A DNA stretch of 64,000 bases from Ktedonobacter robiniae. GTDB taxonomy: Bacteria > Chloroflexota > Ktedonobacteria > Ktedonobacterales > Ktedonobacteraceae. The stretch covers positions 3,044,001-3,108,000 of the forward strand of contig NZ_BNJG01000001.1 in assembly GCF_016587375.1 (NCBI RefSeq), given 5' to 3'. Under the pieces are notes generated by a model. The model saw nothing but the letters and a program-made list of their open reading frames with translations, did no database searches and had not been told where the DNA came from. The position numbers and the translations under genes were made by a program. Of the stretch, positions 8,835 to 17,601 are shown one piece after another. How positions within the stretch are numbered: position 1 is the first letter of the stretch; each line of letters begins with the position of its first letter.

Positions 8835-10505
8835 CTAAGCGTCAAAACTGCGAAATTCGTGCTGCTCACCAAAGATGTGGCGTAGCGTATCGCTGATCTC
8901 GCCCAGCGTCGCATAGGCCTCCACCGCCTCGATGATCAGCGGCATCAAGTTCTCGCTATCACGCGCCGCCGCTTCCAGCGCTTGCAGGCGCTGTTGAACT
9001 TGCTCGTTATCCCGGCGCAGGCGCAGGGCTGCGAGTTTGGCTGCCTGCCCACGCCCGATGGCCGGATCAACGCGTAGTAGTTCAGCTGGTGGCTCGTGCT
9101 GCTGGGTGAAGCGATTGACACCAACCACAATCGCCTCCTCTTGCTCAAGTGCGAGCTGATAGGTATACGCGGCCTGCTCGATCTCGGACTGCATATAGCC
9201 CAGCTCAATCGCGCGTACGCTTCCACCCAACTCGTCAATTTTCTGGATGTAGGCCCAGGCCTGCTCTTCGAGTTGGGCCGTCAGGGACTCGACAAAGTAG
9301 GAGCCTGCCAGTGGGTCCACGACATCGGCGACCCCGGTCTCATAGCCCAGGATCTGTTGTGTGCGCAGGGCCAGACGCGCCGAGTCCTCAGTGGGCAGCG
9401 AGAGGGCCTCGTCCTTGGAATTGGTATGTAGGGACTGGGTGCCTCCCAGCACGGCCGCCATGGCCTGGTATGCCGTGCGCACCACGTTATTATCAGGCTG
9501 CTGAGCCGTGAGCGTCGAGCCAGCCGTCTGCGTATGGAAGCGAAGCATAAGTGAGCGTGGGTCCTGGGCATGGAAGCGCTCACGCATAATATGCGCCCAC
9601 ATCTGACGTGCCGCGCGAAACTTGGCTATCTCCTCAAAGAAATTGTTATGGCAGTTAAAGAAGAATGAGAGCTGTCCCGCGAACTTATCGACGTTGAGGC
9701 CGGCATCGAGAGCGGCCTGTACATAGCTAATGGCATTAGAGAGCGTAAAGGCGATCTCCTGTGCCGCCGTCGAGCCAGCCTCACGAATATGGTAGCCACT
9801 AATACTAATCGTATTCCAGCGCGGAATATTCTCGGCACAGTATTGGAAGATATCCGTAATGATCCGCATCGAGTGCTGGGGCGGATAAATATAGGTGCCG
9901 CGCGCGATATACTCTTTGAGCACATCGTTCTGGATGGTACCCGAGATTTTGCGCAGATCGGCTCCCTGCTTCTTCGCCACTGCGATATAGAGCGCGAGCA
10001 GGATGCTAGCCGTAGCGTTAATCGTCATGGAGGTGCTGATGCGTTCCAGGGGCAGACCAGCGAGCAGGATCTCCATATCTTCCAGGCTGGAGATCGAGAC
10101 ACCTACCTTGCCAACCTCGCCCTCAGAGAGCGCGTGATCCGCGTCATAGCCAATCTGGGTGGGGAGATCAAAGGCCACCGAGAGGCCAGTTGTACCCTGT
10201 GAGAGTAGGTAGTGATAGCGTTTATTTGACTCCTCGGCGGTGCCAAAGCCCGCGTACTGGCGCATGGTCCAGAGGCGTGAGCGGTACATGGTGGGCTGGA
10301 CGCCGCGTGTATAGGGGAACTCTCCGGGGAAACCTATCCGTTCGTGTAAGTCAAACGCTTGTACATCTTCTGCGGTATAGAGGGGTTGTACTGGTATGTG
10401 TGAACTGGTCTCAAAGCGGTCTTTGCGTTCCGCCGCTTTCTCCTGTGCTTTGCGCAGAGTGGTAGCGCGCCACTCCTCTGCACTCCGACTAACATGCTGC
10501 TGCAT
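8835..10505 (-). CDS. acyl-CoA mutase large subunit (methylmalonyl-CoA mutase family)
   Basis: A 556-residue TIM-barrel subunit of a B12-dependent acyl-CoA mutase. Family motifs include [50 protein letters not shown] and [13 protein letters not shown]. The C-terminal cobalamin-binding domain (DxHxxG) is absent, as in the split MeaA/McmA1-type enzymes, so a separate small subunit is needed and is not next door. AAGGAGG lies 6 bases before the ATG. The biotin carrier protein 600 bases away suggests propionyl-CoA to succinyl-CoA metabolism, but the exact substrate cannot be read from the sequence. I saw no cobalamin riboswitch upstream. Confidence 0.9.
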   Translation of the reverse strand: MQQHVSRSAEEWRATTLRKAQEKAAERKDRFETSSHIPVQPLYTAEDVQAFDLHERIGFPGEFPYTRGVQPTMYRSRLWTMRQYAGFGTAEESNKRYHYLLSQGTTGLSVAFDLPTQIGYDADHALSEGEVGKVGVSISSLEDMEILLAGLPLERISTSMTINATASILLALYIAVAKKQGADLRKISGTIQNDVLKEYIARGTYIYPPQHSMRIITDIFQYCAENIPRWNTISISGYHIREAGSTAAQEIAFTLSNAISYVQAALDAGLNVDKFAGQLSFFFNCHNNFFEEIAKFRAARQMWAHIMRERFHAQDPRSLMLRFHTQTAGSTLTAQQPDNNVVRTAYQAMAAVLGGTQSLHTNSKDEALSLPTEDSARLALRTQQILGYETGVADVVDPLAGSYFVESLTAQLEEQAWAYIQKIDELGGSVRAIELGYMQSEIEQAAYTYQLALEQEEAIVVGVNRFTQQHEPPAELLRVDPAIGRGQAAKLAALRLRRDNEQVQQRLQALEAAARDSENLMPLIIEAVEAYATLGEISDTLRHIFGEQHEFRSFDA

Positions 10506-10590
10506 AGCAGTCCTCCTTATTGCATACCAATGGCATTATACCATATTGCCGAGCAGATGCCTCTGACGACAAAGGATGAGTCAGGGGATA

Positions 10591-10642
10591 ATGGTGATGT
10601 CGAGATGCGCGGACGGATACCCGCGCACCTCGACATCACCAT
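10591..10642. repeat. long hairpin upstream of the acyl-CoA mutase gene
   Basis: Two 22-bp arms with one internal mismatch and an 8-base loop lie between divergent genes. It belongs to the general class of long intergenic hairpins in this window but lacks the conserved flanking module. Confidence 0.6.
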
Positions 10643-10652
10643 CTTTGGTAGT

Positions 10653-10685
10653 TATTTGATAGCTATTTGATAGCTATTTGAAAGT
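10653..10685 (+). repeat. three tandem 11-bp direct repeats
   Basis: TATTTGATAGC occurs twice in tandem, followed by a third copy with two changes (TATTTGAAAGT). The 11-bp spacing is one helical turn. The array ends about 78 bases before the small gene at 10763, so it could be a regulator-binding array; this is inferred from position. Confidence 0.5.
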
Positions 10686-10762
10686 CTTTAGTCTTCGCAT
10701 TTCGCCAATAGCTGGGTATACTAGTTTAGGATGTTCAGTCAGAAACGTTAGGGGCAAAGCAG

Positions 10763-11026
10763 ATGGGTAGCGAGATAGCTCTCTTGAAAGAGCAGATCGA
10801 GCAAGAGTATGATGCGGTACATAGTGGTTTGCATGGCCTGGCAGGTGGAACCGCACGACATGTCTTTATTCATACGCGTATGCAAAACATTGAGCGCTAT
10901 CATCGGCGCCTGCGTGCTCTTGTGGGGGAGAATGCCGCGGATGATGTGCTCTGTTGTGCCCATGATACAAGCCGTCTGCGCTGGGTGAGAAAATATCTAC
11001 TCAATCACCCTAACCCACCACTTTGA
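10763..11026 (+). CDS. small protein of unknown function
   Basis: An 87-residue soluble, mostly helical and charged protein. Two Cys form a CC pair (DDVLCCAHD), and His, Arg and Tyr are frequent. There is no signal peptide or membrane segment. I do not recognise a family. The ATG has a GGGG-containing weak ribosome-binding site. The gene is flanked by the 11-bp repeat array upstream and a terminator-like stem downstream, which favours a real, singly transcribed gene. Confidence 0.6.
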   Translation: MGSEIALLKEQIEQEYDAVHSGLHGLAGGTARHVFIHTRMQNIERYHRRLRALVGENAADDVLCCAHDTSRLRWVRKYLLNHPNPPL

Positions 11027-11035
11027 CCACCATCA

Positions 11036-11085
11036 GTATTGATTAGCAGCGGGCCTCTCACAGGAGAGGTCCTGCTGGTCAATAC
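11036..11085 (+). terminator. terminator-like stem-loop after the 87-residue gene
   Basis: The outer arms GTATTGA and TCAATAC enclose an imperfect stem (AGCAGCGGGCCTCT against AGAGGTCCTGCT), followed by CCTTTTA. It also lies just past the convergent biotin carrier gene. Confidence 0.55.
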
Positions 11086-11105
11086 CTTTTATACGTGCTA
11101 GCTCG

Positions 11106-11684
11106 CTAGCTCTCCTGCTCCCCAGCGATAATGATCAGCACTTCACCCTGATCCACAGCCTGGCCCTTCTTGACACGCACCTCTTGAATGGTGCCGCTGA
11201 TGGGGGCATTCAGGTCATTCTCCATTTTCATGGCTTCGAGAATCACCACCGTTTCACCCTCTTGAACCGTTGCGCCAGGCTCAATCGGGACCCCAACCAC
11301 CAGACCCGGCATAGGAGCCGCAACCGAGGCCATTCCGCTGACCGCGCTGCCCTTGACCAGACTTGAGAGCAGGCGCGTACGTTCATCTTCAACCTTGATC
11401 TCAAAGCGCTGGCCTGCGATATGAATTTCGTAGGTCTCACTATCTCTCTGATCGGCCCTGGTAATGCGGCGGGCGAATATATCATAGGAGCGACCGGCGA
11501 GGATCAGGCTAAAATGACCGCCAGATCCGCCTGAGGACTGGCTCTCGTTGGCCAGTGTTGCGACCTGGCGCCAGTCGATGGGGAAGGTCGCCTCTTCCAG
11601 TTGAATACTCTGGCTGGCTCCATTGTCGCCAGTTGTGACCCGGTAGGTCTCTTTGCTTGCTTGACTAGTAGCGATATACGTCAT
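11106..11684 (-). CDS. biotin carboxyl carrier protein / biotin-lipoyl attachment protein
   Basis: 192 residues. The C-terminal 75 residues form a biotinyl domain with the attachment motif EAMKME; the biotinylated lysine would be K153. The N-terminal half resembles the beta-rich BT region found before the biotin domain in acyl-CoA carboxylase alpha chains, here as a separate polypeptide. It carries CO2-derived carboxyl groups between a biotin carboxylase and a carboxyltransferase, neither of which is adjacent. Proximity to the acyl-CoA mutase gene suggests propionyl-CoA or acetyl-CoA carboxylation. Confidence 0.85.
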   Translation of the reverse strand: MTYIATSQASKETYRVTTGDNGASQSIQLEEATFPIDWRQVATLANESQSSGGSGGHFSLILAGRSYDIFARRITRADQRDSETYEIHIAGQRFEIKVEDERTRLLSSLVKGSAVSGMASVAAPMPGLVVGVPIEPGATVQEGETVVILEAMKMENDLNAPISGTIQEVRVKKGQAVDQGEVLIIIAGEQES

Positions 11685-11939
11685 TGTACGTTTCTACCCC
11701 TGGCTTATATAGCAAATAGCACGAGCGTAACCAAGGACCTCTTCACAAGTGAGTTGGCACGCCCATAGACGGCTTCTGGTATTCGCGTGTGGTGTGTAAG
11801 CATCCTCACGTCCTGTTATTGTACCATATTCTGTTTCCAGGCTTCCCCTGGCTAAGAAGCGGATAGATGCTATAGGAGCCTTCAAGGGGTCTGATGGTGC
11901 CGGTATCGAAGGAAGATACGCACGGGAGAGACGCACAGG

Positions 11940-12662
11940 CTATCTTTTTTTCGTGTGCGTGGTTAGTTCTAGTAAGGGAATGCCAGGCGCTAATGAGTAG
12001 GTATTATGGTTGGTCTGGTCACCAACGCTATTGCGCTGATTGTTACCCTTGTTGTTGAGCAGGTCGGGTAGCAAGGAATACGAGTTGTTATTGACCTGAT
12101 AACCAATGGTGTTCCCCTGATTGTTGACCTGACTACCAGGAGCGTTGAGTTGCTTTCCAATAAAATTGCCTTGATTGTTGACCTGGTTCCCGCTATTGGA
12201 AGAATTGTCCTGGTTGTTGCCCAGGTTATAGCCCCCATTGCCATCATTTCCCTGGTCGTAGCCATAATAGTATGCGTTATTACTATCAAAACCATTATCA
12301 TTGTTGCTGCTGTATTGATTATTCTTCTGCGTATTGACCTGGTTCTCAATAAAGCTATCTTGATTGATCACCTGGTTTCCACTGTTGCTGCTATTATCCA
12401 TGTTGTTGCCCGAGTTGTAGCCCTGGTTGCCATCATTTCCCAGGTTACTGCCCCAATAATACTTGTTGTTACTATTAATACCACCATCATTTCCACTGCT
12501 GTATTGATTATTCACCTGGTAACTTTTGGAGTGTGGAAATCTGGCAGGTGTGTACCTCGAAGAGGCGAACGCGGTTGCAGGCAGACCTGCTAGAAGCAGG
12601 AGTGAAAGAATCTGGCCTATAACAATAAGGCACAAGTTCTTTTTGAGGAACGAGCGTAGCAT
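11940..12662 (-). CDS. secreted Asn/Gln-rich repeat protein
   Basis: 240 residues with a clear signal peptide (KK, then a hydrophobic core to about residue 32, AFA site). The mature part is dominated by Asn, Gly, Gln, Ser and Tyr. Two copies of a roughly 60-residue unit are visible, each containing NNQYSS, a YY pair, NDGN and DNSSNSGNQV. They are followed by shorter units (QVNNQGNFIGKQLN, QVNNQGNTIGYQVN). The composition and N/Q ladders resemble amyloid-forming surface proteins such as curli or chaplins, but no homology is claimed. AAAGGAG precedes the ATG. Ktedonobacteria form aerial filaments and spores, so a surface structural role is plausible but inferred. Confidence 0.75.
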   Translation of the reverse strand: MLRSFLKKNLCLIVIGQILSLLLLAGLPATAFASSRYTPARFPHSKSYQVNNQYSSGNDGGINSNNKYYWGSNLGNDGNQGYNSGNNMDNSSNSGNQVINQDSFIENQVNTQKNNQYSSNNDNGFDSNNAYYYGYDQGNDGNGGYNLGNNQDNSSNSGNQVNNQGNFIGKQLNAPGSQVNNQGNTIGYQVNNNSYSLLPDLLNNKGNNQRNSVGDQTNHNTYSLAPGIPLLELTTHTKKR

Positions 12663-12972
12663 TGCGCTCTCCTTTCTAAGGCTGTTGTTAAAAAACTCTG
12701 ATAGAAGGGCTTTTGCTCCTCCGTCAAAATCCCTGCTTCCATCATTGTAGCGCTTGCCAGAACTGGCTTATTTGTATGTGCTAGTACGAAGAGTTAAGGG
12801 AGTAGTGGTGGAAATAGAACGTGTTTACCTGATTATGATCAGGTAGAAGTGGTTGAGCGCGAAAAATTTCTAACATTCCTCTAATATTTCTCCTATGCGC
12901 TTCTAACAGTTTGTATGGCATACTCGCTTGCAGAGAATTAGTAAAGAGTAGTTATGCTGAAAGAAGAGGATC
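12663..12972. other. divergent intergenic region with a palindrome
   Basis: 310 bases between two divergent genes. The clearest element is the palindrome TACCTGAT-TATG-ATCAGGTA at 12826-12845, with perfect 8-bp arms. It is suitably placed for an operator shared by the Asn-rich secreted protein and the Cys-rich small protein. The rest is AT-rich and promoter-like; no gene was found. Confidence 0.5.
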
Positions 12973-13242
12973 ATGTCAGCAGCGCGCGAAGAGCCACAGG
13001 GAGAGATGAGCAGAAGAACGCCTCATAACCGAGTGGTAAGACGTTGTGCCAATTGTGAGATTGAGATCCTCTGGTCCCCAGTCATCATGCACGGCGTGAC
13101 ATATTGTTGTCCCGGGTGTGCGGCGGGCGGGCCATGTAGCTGCGACTACTCACAGTATCCTTCGGTGAACATTGCCGGTGTCATCCATTATCAGAACGAG
13201 GGTGATGTTTCTGATGAGGATGGACCCGTGCAAGAGGCATAA
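12973..13242 (+). CDS. small Cys-rich metal-binding protein
   Basis: 89 residues. The motifs CANC and [15 protein letters not shown] give eight cysteines in about 45 residues, implying one or two zinc sites. The ends are charged and likely disordered. The exact family is not recognised. It ends 29 bases before groES and runs in the same direction, so it may be the first gene of the groESL operon. RBS AGAGGA precedes the ATG closely. Confidence 0.7.
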   Translation: MSAAREEPQGEMSRRTPHNRVVRRCANCEIEILWSPVIMHGVTYCCPGCAAGGPCSCDYSQYPSVNIAGVIHYQNEGDVSDEDGPVQEA

Positions 13243-13271
13243 ACGTTCTGTTTGTTATAAGGAGTTGTAAA

Positions 13272-13562
13272 GTGGCTAAGATTCGACCTGTTGGTGATCG
13301 CGTGGTTGTAAAGCCAGCGGCAAAAGAGGAAGTAACCAGAAGCGGCATCGTTATTCCTGACACTGCCAAAGAGAAGCCCCAGGAAGGGACTGTCATCGCC
13401 GTCGGTAGCGGTCGCTTGCTTGATAATGGTGAGCGCGCGACCATCGATATCAAAGAGGGTGATCGCGTCCTGTTCGCCAAATATGGCGGCACCGAGTTCA
13501 AGCTGGAAGGTGAAGAGTACCTCGTTCTTAAAGAGAGCGACATTCTCGCCATCGTTGGTTAA
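13272..13562 (+). CDS. groES: co-chaperonin GroES
   Basis: The 10-kDa lid of the GroEL chamber, 96 residues from a GTG start with AAGGAG 7 bases upstream. It has [16 protein letters not shown] N-terminal motifs, the mobile-loop region ([19 protein letters not shown]) and the [14 protein letters not shown] ending typical of the family. groEL follows after 89 bases. No CIRCE element (the HrcA operator) was seen upstream, so heat control may differ or act before the Cys-rich gene. Confidence 0.96.
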   Translation: MAKIRPVGDRVVVKPAAKEEVTRSGIVIPDTAKEKPQEGTVIAVGSGRLLDNGERATIDIKEGDRVLFAKYGGTEFKLEGEEYLVLKESDILAIVG

Positions 13563-13651
13563 CGACAAGCCCCCGATTGGGAGAAATGTTGGTGCTTCAG
13601 GCACCCGATCTTACCCAGTTGCGAGATAGAAAAGGATATAGGATTAGACAT

Positions 13652-15277
13652 ATGGCAAAACAGGTAGTATTTAATGATGAGGCGCGTCGTGCCTTGAAGC
13701 GCGGTATTGATACCCTGGCCAGCGCTGTTAAGACGACCCTTGGTCCTAAGGGCCGTAACGTTGCCCTGGACAAGAAATTTGGTGCTCCTTCCGTCACGCA
13801 TGATGGCGTGACCGTTGCTAAGGAGATCGAGTTGGAAGATCCCTGGGAGAATATGGGCGCGCAACTGCTCAAAGAGGCCGCGACCAGGACCAATGATATC
13901 GCGGGTGATGGCACCACCACCGCCACCGTTCTGGCTCAGGCTATCGTGACTGAGGGCCTGAAGAACCTGGCTGCGGGTGCCAATCCTATGCAGCTCAAAT
14001 ACGGTATCGATAAGGGGACCGAGGCCATTGTCGCCTACCTGCGTCAGCTGGCGATTCCCGTTGAGGGCAAGAAGGAGATCGCTCAGATCGCTTCGATCTC
14101 GGCCGCCGATGAGCAGATTGGTGAGCTGATCGCCGACGTGATGGACAAGGTCGGTAAAGACGGCGTTATCACGGTCGAGGAGTCTCGCGGTATCAACTTC
14201 GAGACCGAGTATGTCGAAGGTATGCAGTTCGACAAAGGCTACATCTCTCCCTACTTTGTGACCAACACCGAGAAGATGGAGACCTCCCTTGAGAACCCCT
14301 ATATCCTGATTACCGACAAGAAGATCAGCGCGGTCCAGGATATTCTCCCCGTGATCGAGAAGATTGTCCAGCAGGGCCGCCGCGAGATCGTCATTATCGC
14401 GGAAGATGTTGATGGTGAGGCTCTGCCTACCCTGGTCGTCAATAAATTGCGTGGTATCCTCAATATTCTAGCTGTCAAAGCTCCTGGCTTTGGTGATCGC
14501 CGTAAAGAGATGCTCCGTGATATCGCCACCCTGACCGGTGGACAGGTGATCAGCGAGGAGATGGGTCGTCGCCTGGATAGCGCAGATCTCTCTGACCTGG
14601 GTACAGCCCGCCTGGTGACCTCCAGTAAGGATGCCACCACTATCATTGAAGGCCATGGTGATGTCTCCGAGATTCAGGGCCGCATCCAACAGATCAAGGC
14701 CCAGATTGCAGAGACCACCAGCGACTATGACCGCGAGAAGCTTCAGGAGCGCCTTGCCAAGCTCTCTGGTGGCGTTGCAGTCATTAAGGTCGGTGCTGGC
14801 ACAGAGGTCGAGTTGAAGTATCGCCAGACCCGCGTGGAGGACGCGCTCTCCGCGACCCGCGCCGGTGTGGAAGAGGGTATCGTCCCTGGCGGTGGTGTGG
14901 CCCTGGTGAACGCTGTCGAGGCTCTGAACAATCTCAACCTTGAGGGCGATGCTGCGACCGGTGCTGCCATCCTGCGCCGTGCGCTCGAAGAGCCCCTGCG
15001 TCAGCTGGCTGTCAACGGCGGTAAAGATGGCTCCGTCGTGGTCGAGGGTGTGCGCCGTGCTCAAAAGGAGCAGAACAGCAACCATATCGGCTACAACGTT
15101 CTGAGCGATACCTATGTCGATATGGTCGAGGCCGGTATCATCGATCCTGCTAAGGTGACGCGCTCTGCCCTACAGAACGCGACCAGCATCGCGGCGATGA
15201 TCCTGACCACTGAGGCCCTGGTTACCGATATTCCTGAGAAGGAAAAAGCGGCCGCTCCCGCTATGCCCGAGTACTAG
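13652..15277 (+). CDS. groEL: chaperonin GroEL
   Basis: The 60-kDa ATP-dependent folding chaperone, 541 residues starting at [15 protein letters not shown]. The upstream in-frame start at 13577 is rejected because the family begins at MAK and AGGA lies 8 bases before this ATG. Motifs include [23 protein letters not shown] and the equatorial-domain [13 protein letters not shown]. The C-terminus is PAMPEY instead of the usual Gly-Gly-Met repeats, a variation seen in some lineages. Confidence 0.96.
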   Translation: MAKQVVFNDEARRALKRGIDTLASAVKTTLGPKGRNVALDKKFGAPSVTHDGVTVAKEIELEDPWENMGAQLLKEAATRTNDIAGDGTTTATVLAQAIVTEGLKNLAAGANPMQLKYGIDKGTEAIVAYLRQLAIPVEGKKEIAQIASISAADEQIGELIADVMDKVGKDGVITVEESRGINFETEYVEGMQFDKGYISPYFVTNTEKMETSLENPYILITDKKISAVQDILPVIEKIVQQGRREIVIIAEDVDGEALPTLVVNKLRGILNILAVKAPGFGDRRKEMLRDIATLTGGQVISEEMGRRLDSADLSDLGTARLVTSSKDATTIIEGHGDVSEIQGRIQQIKAQIAETTSDYDREKLQERLAKLSGGVAVIKVGAGTEVELKYRQTRVEDALSATRAGVEEGIVPGGGVALVNAVEALNNLNLEGDAATGAAILRRALEEPLRQLAVNGGKDGSVVVEGVRRAQKEQNSNHIGYNVLSDTYVDMVEAGIIDPAKVTRSALQNATSIAAMILTTEALVTDIPEKEKAAAPAMPEY

Positions 15278-15300
15278 TCGTTCAGGTAGCGACAGACAGA

Positions 15301-15345
15301 AGCGCGGTAGTTCAGTACTGGACTGCCGCGCTTTGCTTTGTGCTG
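15301..15345 (+). terminator. groESL terminator
   Basis: The imperfect stem AGCGCGGTAGTTC against GACTGCCGCGCT is followed by TTGCTTTG. It sits directly after groEL and before the convergent gene. Confidence 0.65.
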
Positions 15346-15349
15346 TGTC

Positions 15350-16291
15350 TCATGAGAGGAAATGCATTGAGTCGAGCATGTGCTGAAGATATTTCGTCAA
15401 TGCTTCTTGATAGATATCCTGGGGCGTGTACATCTGAATATTGTAGTAGGTCTGCTTATAGCGCACGGTAAGTGAGTTCACATGGACAACGTTGCCGCTG
15501 GTAAGTGTGACCAGTCCTTCTTTCTGCTGCCAGACCTGATTGGCGATCTGCGGTTGAGCCGTGAGCGTCTGGGTAGGTTGGACCTGAGCCACGCTCTGGT
15601 TGCTGCTCAGAGCGCTCAGGACCTCTTGATTTAAGTCATCGGGGCCGCGAAGCGTTCTGGTGGTTTTCTCACTGTAGTGCACGACGGCAAACTGAACGCC
15701 CTGATCTTGTGACGAGAGCGTGACCGTGGTTCGGACATCGCTTTTATCGGGCGCGTTGAGCGTCCAGCCCGTGGGATATTGAAAGGAGAGGTTGAGGTCT
15801 GGATCACTCTCTAGCATATAGGCTGTTGCGGTAGGGTGCGGGGTGCGCTGGTCGGTTGTTAGCTGAGGAGCTGGCGTGGTCGTATGGGTATCTGAGGCGA
15901 CTATGTCGAGCGCACGTGTCGTGTGAAGTGGCATGGGTCGAGCATGCTCTCCTCCCAGGCGTAGAAGGCCATAGGTGATGCCCGCTCCCACAAGTGGTGG
16001 GAGCAGTAGCAGCAGTCCCAGGAGGAGAACGCTGGGCAGCGCTCTCTCTGCACGGACATGCCTTTTTCTGCCTGGTGTGAGTGGTACCACGCGTGTCGCG
16101 GGTGCATTCACTAGTGTCAAGCTGGCGGGAATGGTTGTAGGCCACGCGGGGGTGCCCATGGGGAGATAGGAATAGGTCTGTGTGGATCGAGGGGAAGTGG
16201 ATATGACTTCGGCATTCGCGCCGCAGACGCTACACTTCCCATTTCCACCCCTCGCCTCCGCCTGATCGGCTGCGCAATGCGTACATTTCAT
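15350..16291 (-). CDS. zinc-ribbon membrane protein of unknown function
   Basis: About 313 residues from ATG 16291 (MKCTHC). It begins with a two-CxxC zinc ribbon (CTHC, CSVC). A Pro/Thr-rich linker, a basic stretch and one membrane helix (about residues 87-112) follow, then an extracytoplasmic domain of about 170 residues. That domain has the pattern of PsbP-like or lipoprotein-like folds (LNLSFQYPTGWTL, then YYNIQMYTPQDIYQEA). Zinc ribbon plus single helix plus beta domain is a recurring design in this lineage. It follows the small gene at 16309 by 17 bases, so the two are probably cotranscribed. Confidence 0.65.
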   Translation of the reverse strand: MKCTHCAADQAEARGGNGKCSVCGANAEVISTSPRSTQTYSYLPMGTPAWPTTIPASLTLVNAPATRVVPLTPGRKRHVRAERALPSVLLLGLLLLLPPLVGAGITYGLLRLGGEHARPMPLHTTRALDIVASDTHTTTPAPQLTTDQRTPHPTATAYMLESDPDLNLSFQYPTGWTLNAPDKSDVRTTVTLSSQDQGVQFAVVHYSEKTTRTLRGPDDLNQEVLSALSSNQSVAQVQPTQTLTAQPQIANQVWQQKEGLVTLTSGNVVHVNSLTVRYKQTYYNIQMYTPQDIYQEALTKYLQHMLDSMHFLS

Positions 16292-16308
16292 AGAGTTTTT
16301 CCCTTGGT

Positions 16309-16566
16309 TTATTCGCCTGTCGGAAGAAGCGTGCAATCGAAGCGTACGACGCCACTTCGCCTGTCGGTAACAACTTTTTGGACCTGGAGCTGAATTGGCT
16401 CACCTATATTGACGTCCACATCATCGACATCGAGCACGCGGCATTCAAAGCGGCGCTCTGGATTGGTCTCATCTGCCAGTACACAGCGTACGTAACGATG
16501 CTCTTCACCCTGGATGGTGGTTTTTTGTCCTGTTTCTTTGACCACTAAGATGCCTGCACGAATCAT
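16309..16566 (-). CDS. small OB-like protein of unknown function
   Basis: About 85 residues from ATG 16566, supported by AGGAG 8 bases upstream; an upstream start at 16647 is less likely. The sequence alternates charged and hydrophobic residues (RYVRCVLADE, RRFECRVLDVDDVDV, QLQVQKVVTDRRSG) and suggests a small beta-barrel. It contains two Cys and no membrane segment. The family is not recognised. It is transcribed with the downstream zinc-ribbon membrane protein. Confidence 0.6.
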   Translation of the reverse strand: MIRAGILVVKETGQKTTIQGEEHRYVRCVLADETNPERRFECRVLDVDDVDVNIGEPIQLQVQKVVTDRRSGVVRFDCTLLPTGE

Positions 16567-16704
16567 AGTGTCTGCTCCTTTGGGCAGTTTTTGCCCCGAA
16601 AATAGTGTCTGTGTTGGATTATTGGCCGAGAGCGCCGCGTTTGTCAACCTTTTGTGAGGACATCGGAGAAACTATATATGTGAGTTTGCTGCCTGGATAA
16701 GAGC

Positions 16705-16744
16705 GAAGAGGCCTGTGGACATGCGCCACAGGCCTCTTCTTTTT
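16705..16744. terminator. terminator hairpin after the glycosyltransferase gene
   Basis: Perfect 14-bp arms (GAAGAGGCCTGTGG and its complement) with a 7-base loop. The T-run lies on the plus side, so as a minus-strand terminator for the glycosyltransferase it lacks a good U-tract. Confidence 0.65.
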
Positions 16745-16755
16745 AGTCTTCATTT

Positions 16756-17496
16756 TTATTTTGCGGCTACTGTCTCTTCACGCGCAGCCACAACGGGAAC
16801 CTGGAAGGGCTTGCCGAAGCGGCGGCGCAGCAGCATGGCCAGAGCTGGCCAACCATCTTTCCAGGGGGCAAGTTTTTTGTCCTGGCGCGGGTAGTAACTG
16901 ATCGGTACCTCAAGGATGGTGTAGCCAGCCTGGAGGAGGCAGGAGGTAATTTCGGGCTCGATTTCGAAGCGGCGACCTTCCATCGGCAGTGCTTTGGCAA
17001 CCTCGCATGGAAGCATTTTGTAGCAGGTCTCCATATCGTGAATGCGACTGCCAAAAAGGATGTTGGTCATTGTGGTCAGGAAGCGATTTCCCCAGCGCGT
17101 GGTAAACTTCTGTTCCGCGAGGTTGCGATAACCGTAGACCGCGATGTGGTTTAAGCCCTGGGCCTTTCCCTCTTCCCATTTACGGACGAGTGCTGGCAGA
17201 TCCTGAGGATCATATTCCATGTCTGCGTCCTGGATGGTGATCATATCACCAGTAACCAGGGCAAAGCCCGTGCGTAGACCGACGCCTTTCCCTTGATTAT
17301 GCTCATGGCGCACATAACGGTAGGCATTGAATGGGGCTTGTTGGCGCATTTCTTGAAGAATCTCCCAGGTGCGGTCGGTTGATGCGTCGTCTACCACCAC
17401 AACCTCCATGTCGAGATCTACTTCAGACAGTTTGGTGAGCATGGTCAATACAGTTTTCTCTTCGTTATAAACTGGTACAATCACCGAAAGACGCAT
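16756..17496 (-). CDS. family 2 glycosyltransferase (dolichyl/polyprenyl-phosphate sugar transferase type)
   Basis: 246 residues. GT-A fold motifs are VIVPVYNEEKTV at the N-terminus, VVVDDASTDRT for nucleotide binding, and ITIQDADMEYDPQDL, the DxD-like metal site of dolichol-phosphate mannosyltransferase homologues. RWGNRFLT and IHDMETCYK follow. There are no C-terminal membrane helices, so it is a soluble or peripheral enzyme that would move a sugar from an NDP-sugar to a polyprenyl phosphate. The donor sugar cannot be told. It is monocistronic as far as can be seen. Confidence 0.88.
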   Translation of the reverse strand: MRLSVIVPVYNEEKTVLTMLTKLSEVDLDMEVVVVDDASTDRTWEILQEMRQQAPFNAYRYVRHEHNQGKGVGLRTGFALVTGDMITIQDADMEYDPQDLPALVRKWEEGKAQGLNHIAVYGYRNLAEQKFTTRWGNRFLTTMTNILFGSRIHDMETCYKMLPCEVAKALPMEGRRFEIEPEITSCLLQAGYTILEVPISYYPRQDKKLAPWKDGWPALAMLLRRRFGKPFQVPVVAAREETVAAK

Positions 17497-17601
17497 AAGA
17501 TAATGCCTCGCTTCTCCTCTTAATGACGGGTAAATATATTTAGAATGACCTTCTTATAAAGACGGATGACTCAAAGGATAGCAACGCTATAGATAAAAAG
17601 G

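Noticed and set aside
10506..10762. Cobalamin riboswitch upstream of the acyl-CoA mutase gene
   Set aside because: No B12-box-like sequence; only a simple long hairpin and 11-bp repeats were seen.
11694..11936. 80-codon minus-strand ORF between the biotin carrier and Asn-rich genes
   Set aside because: No ribosome-binding site and no protein-like pattern; taken as intergenic.
12150..12593. Hydrophobic plus-strand ORF opposite the Asn-rich gene
   Set aside because: It is the antisense of Asn/Gln codons, which reads as Ile/Val/Leu. The minus-strand gene has a signal peptide, a ribosome-binding site and repeats.
13243..13271. CIRCE operator before groES
   Set aside because: The TTAGCACTC-N9-GAGTGCTAA pattern was looked for and not found here or before 12973.
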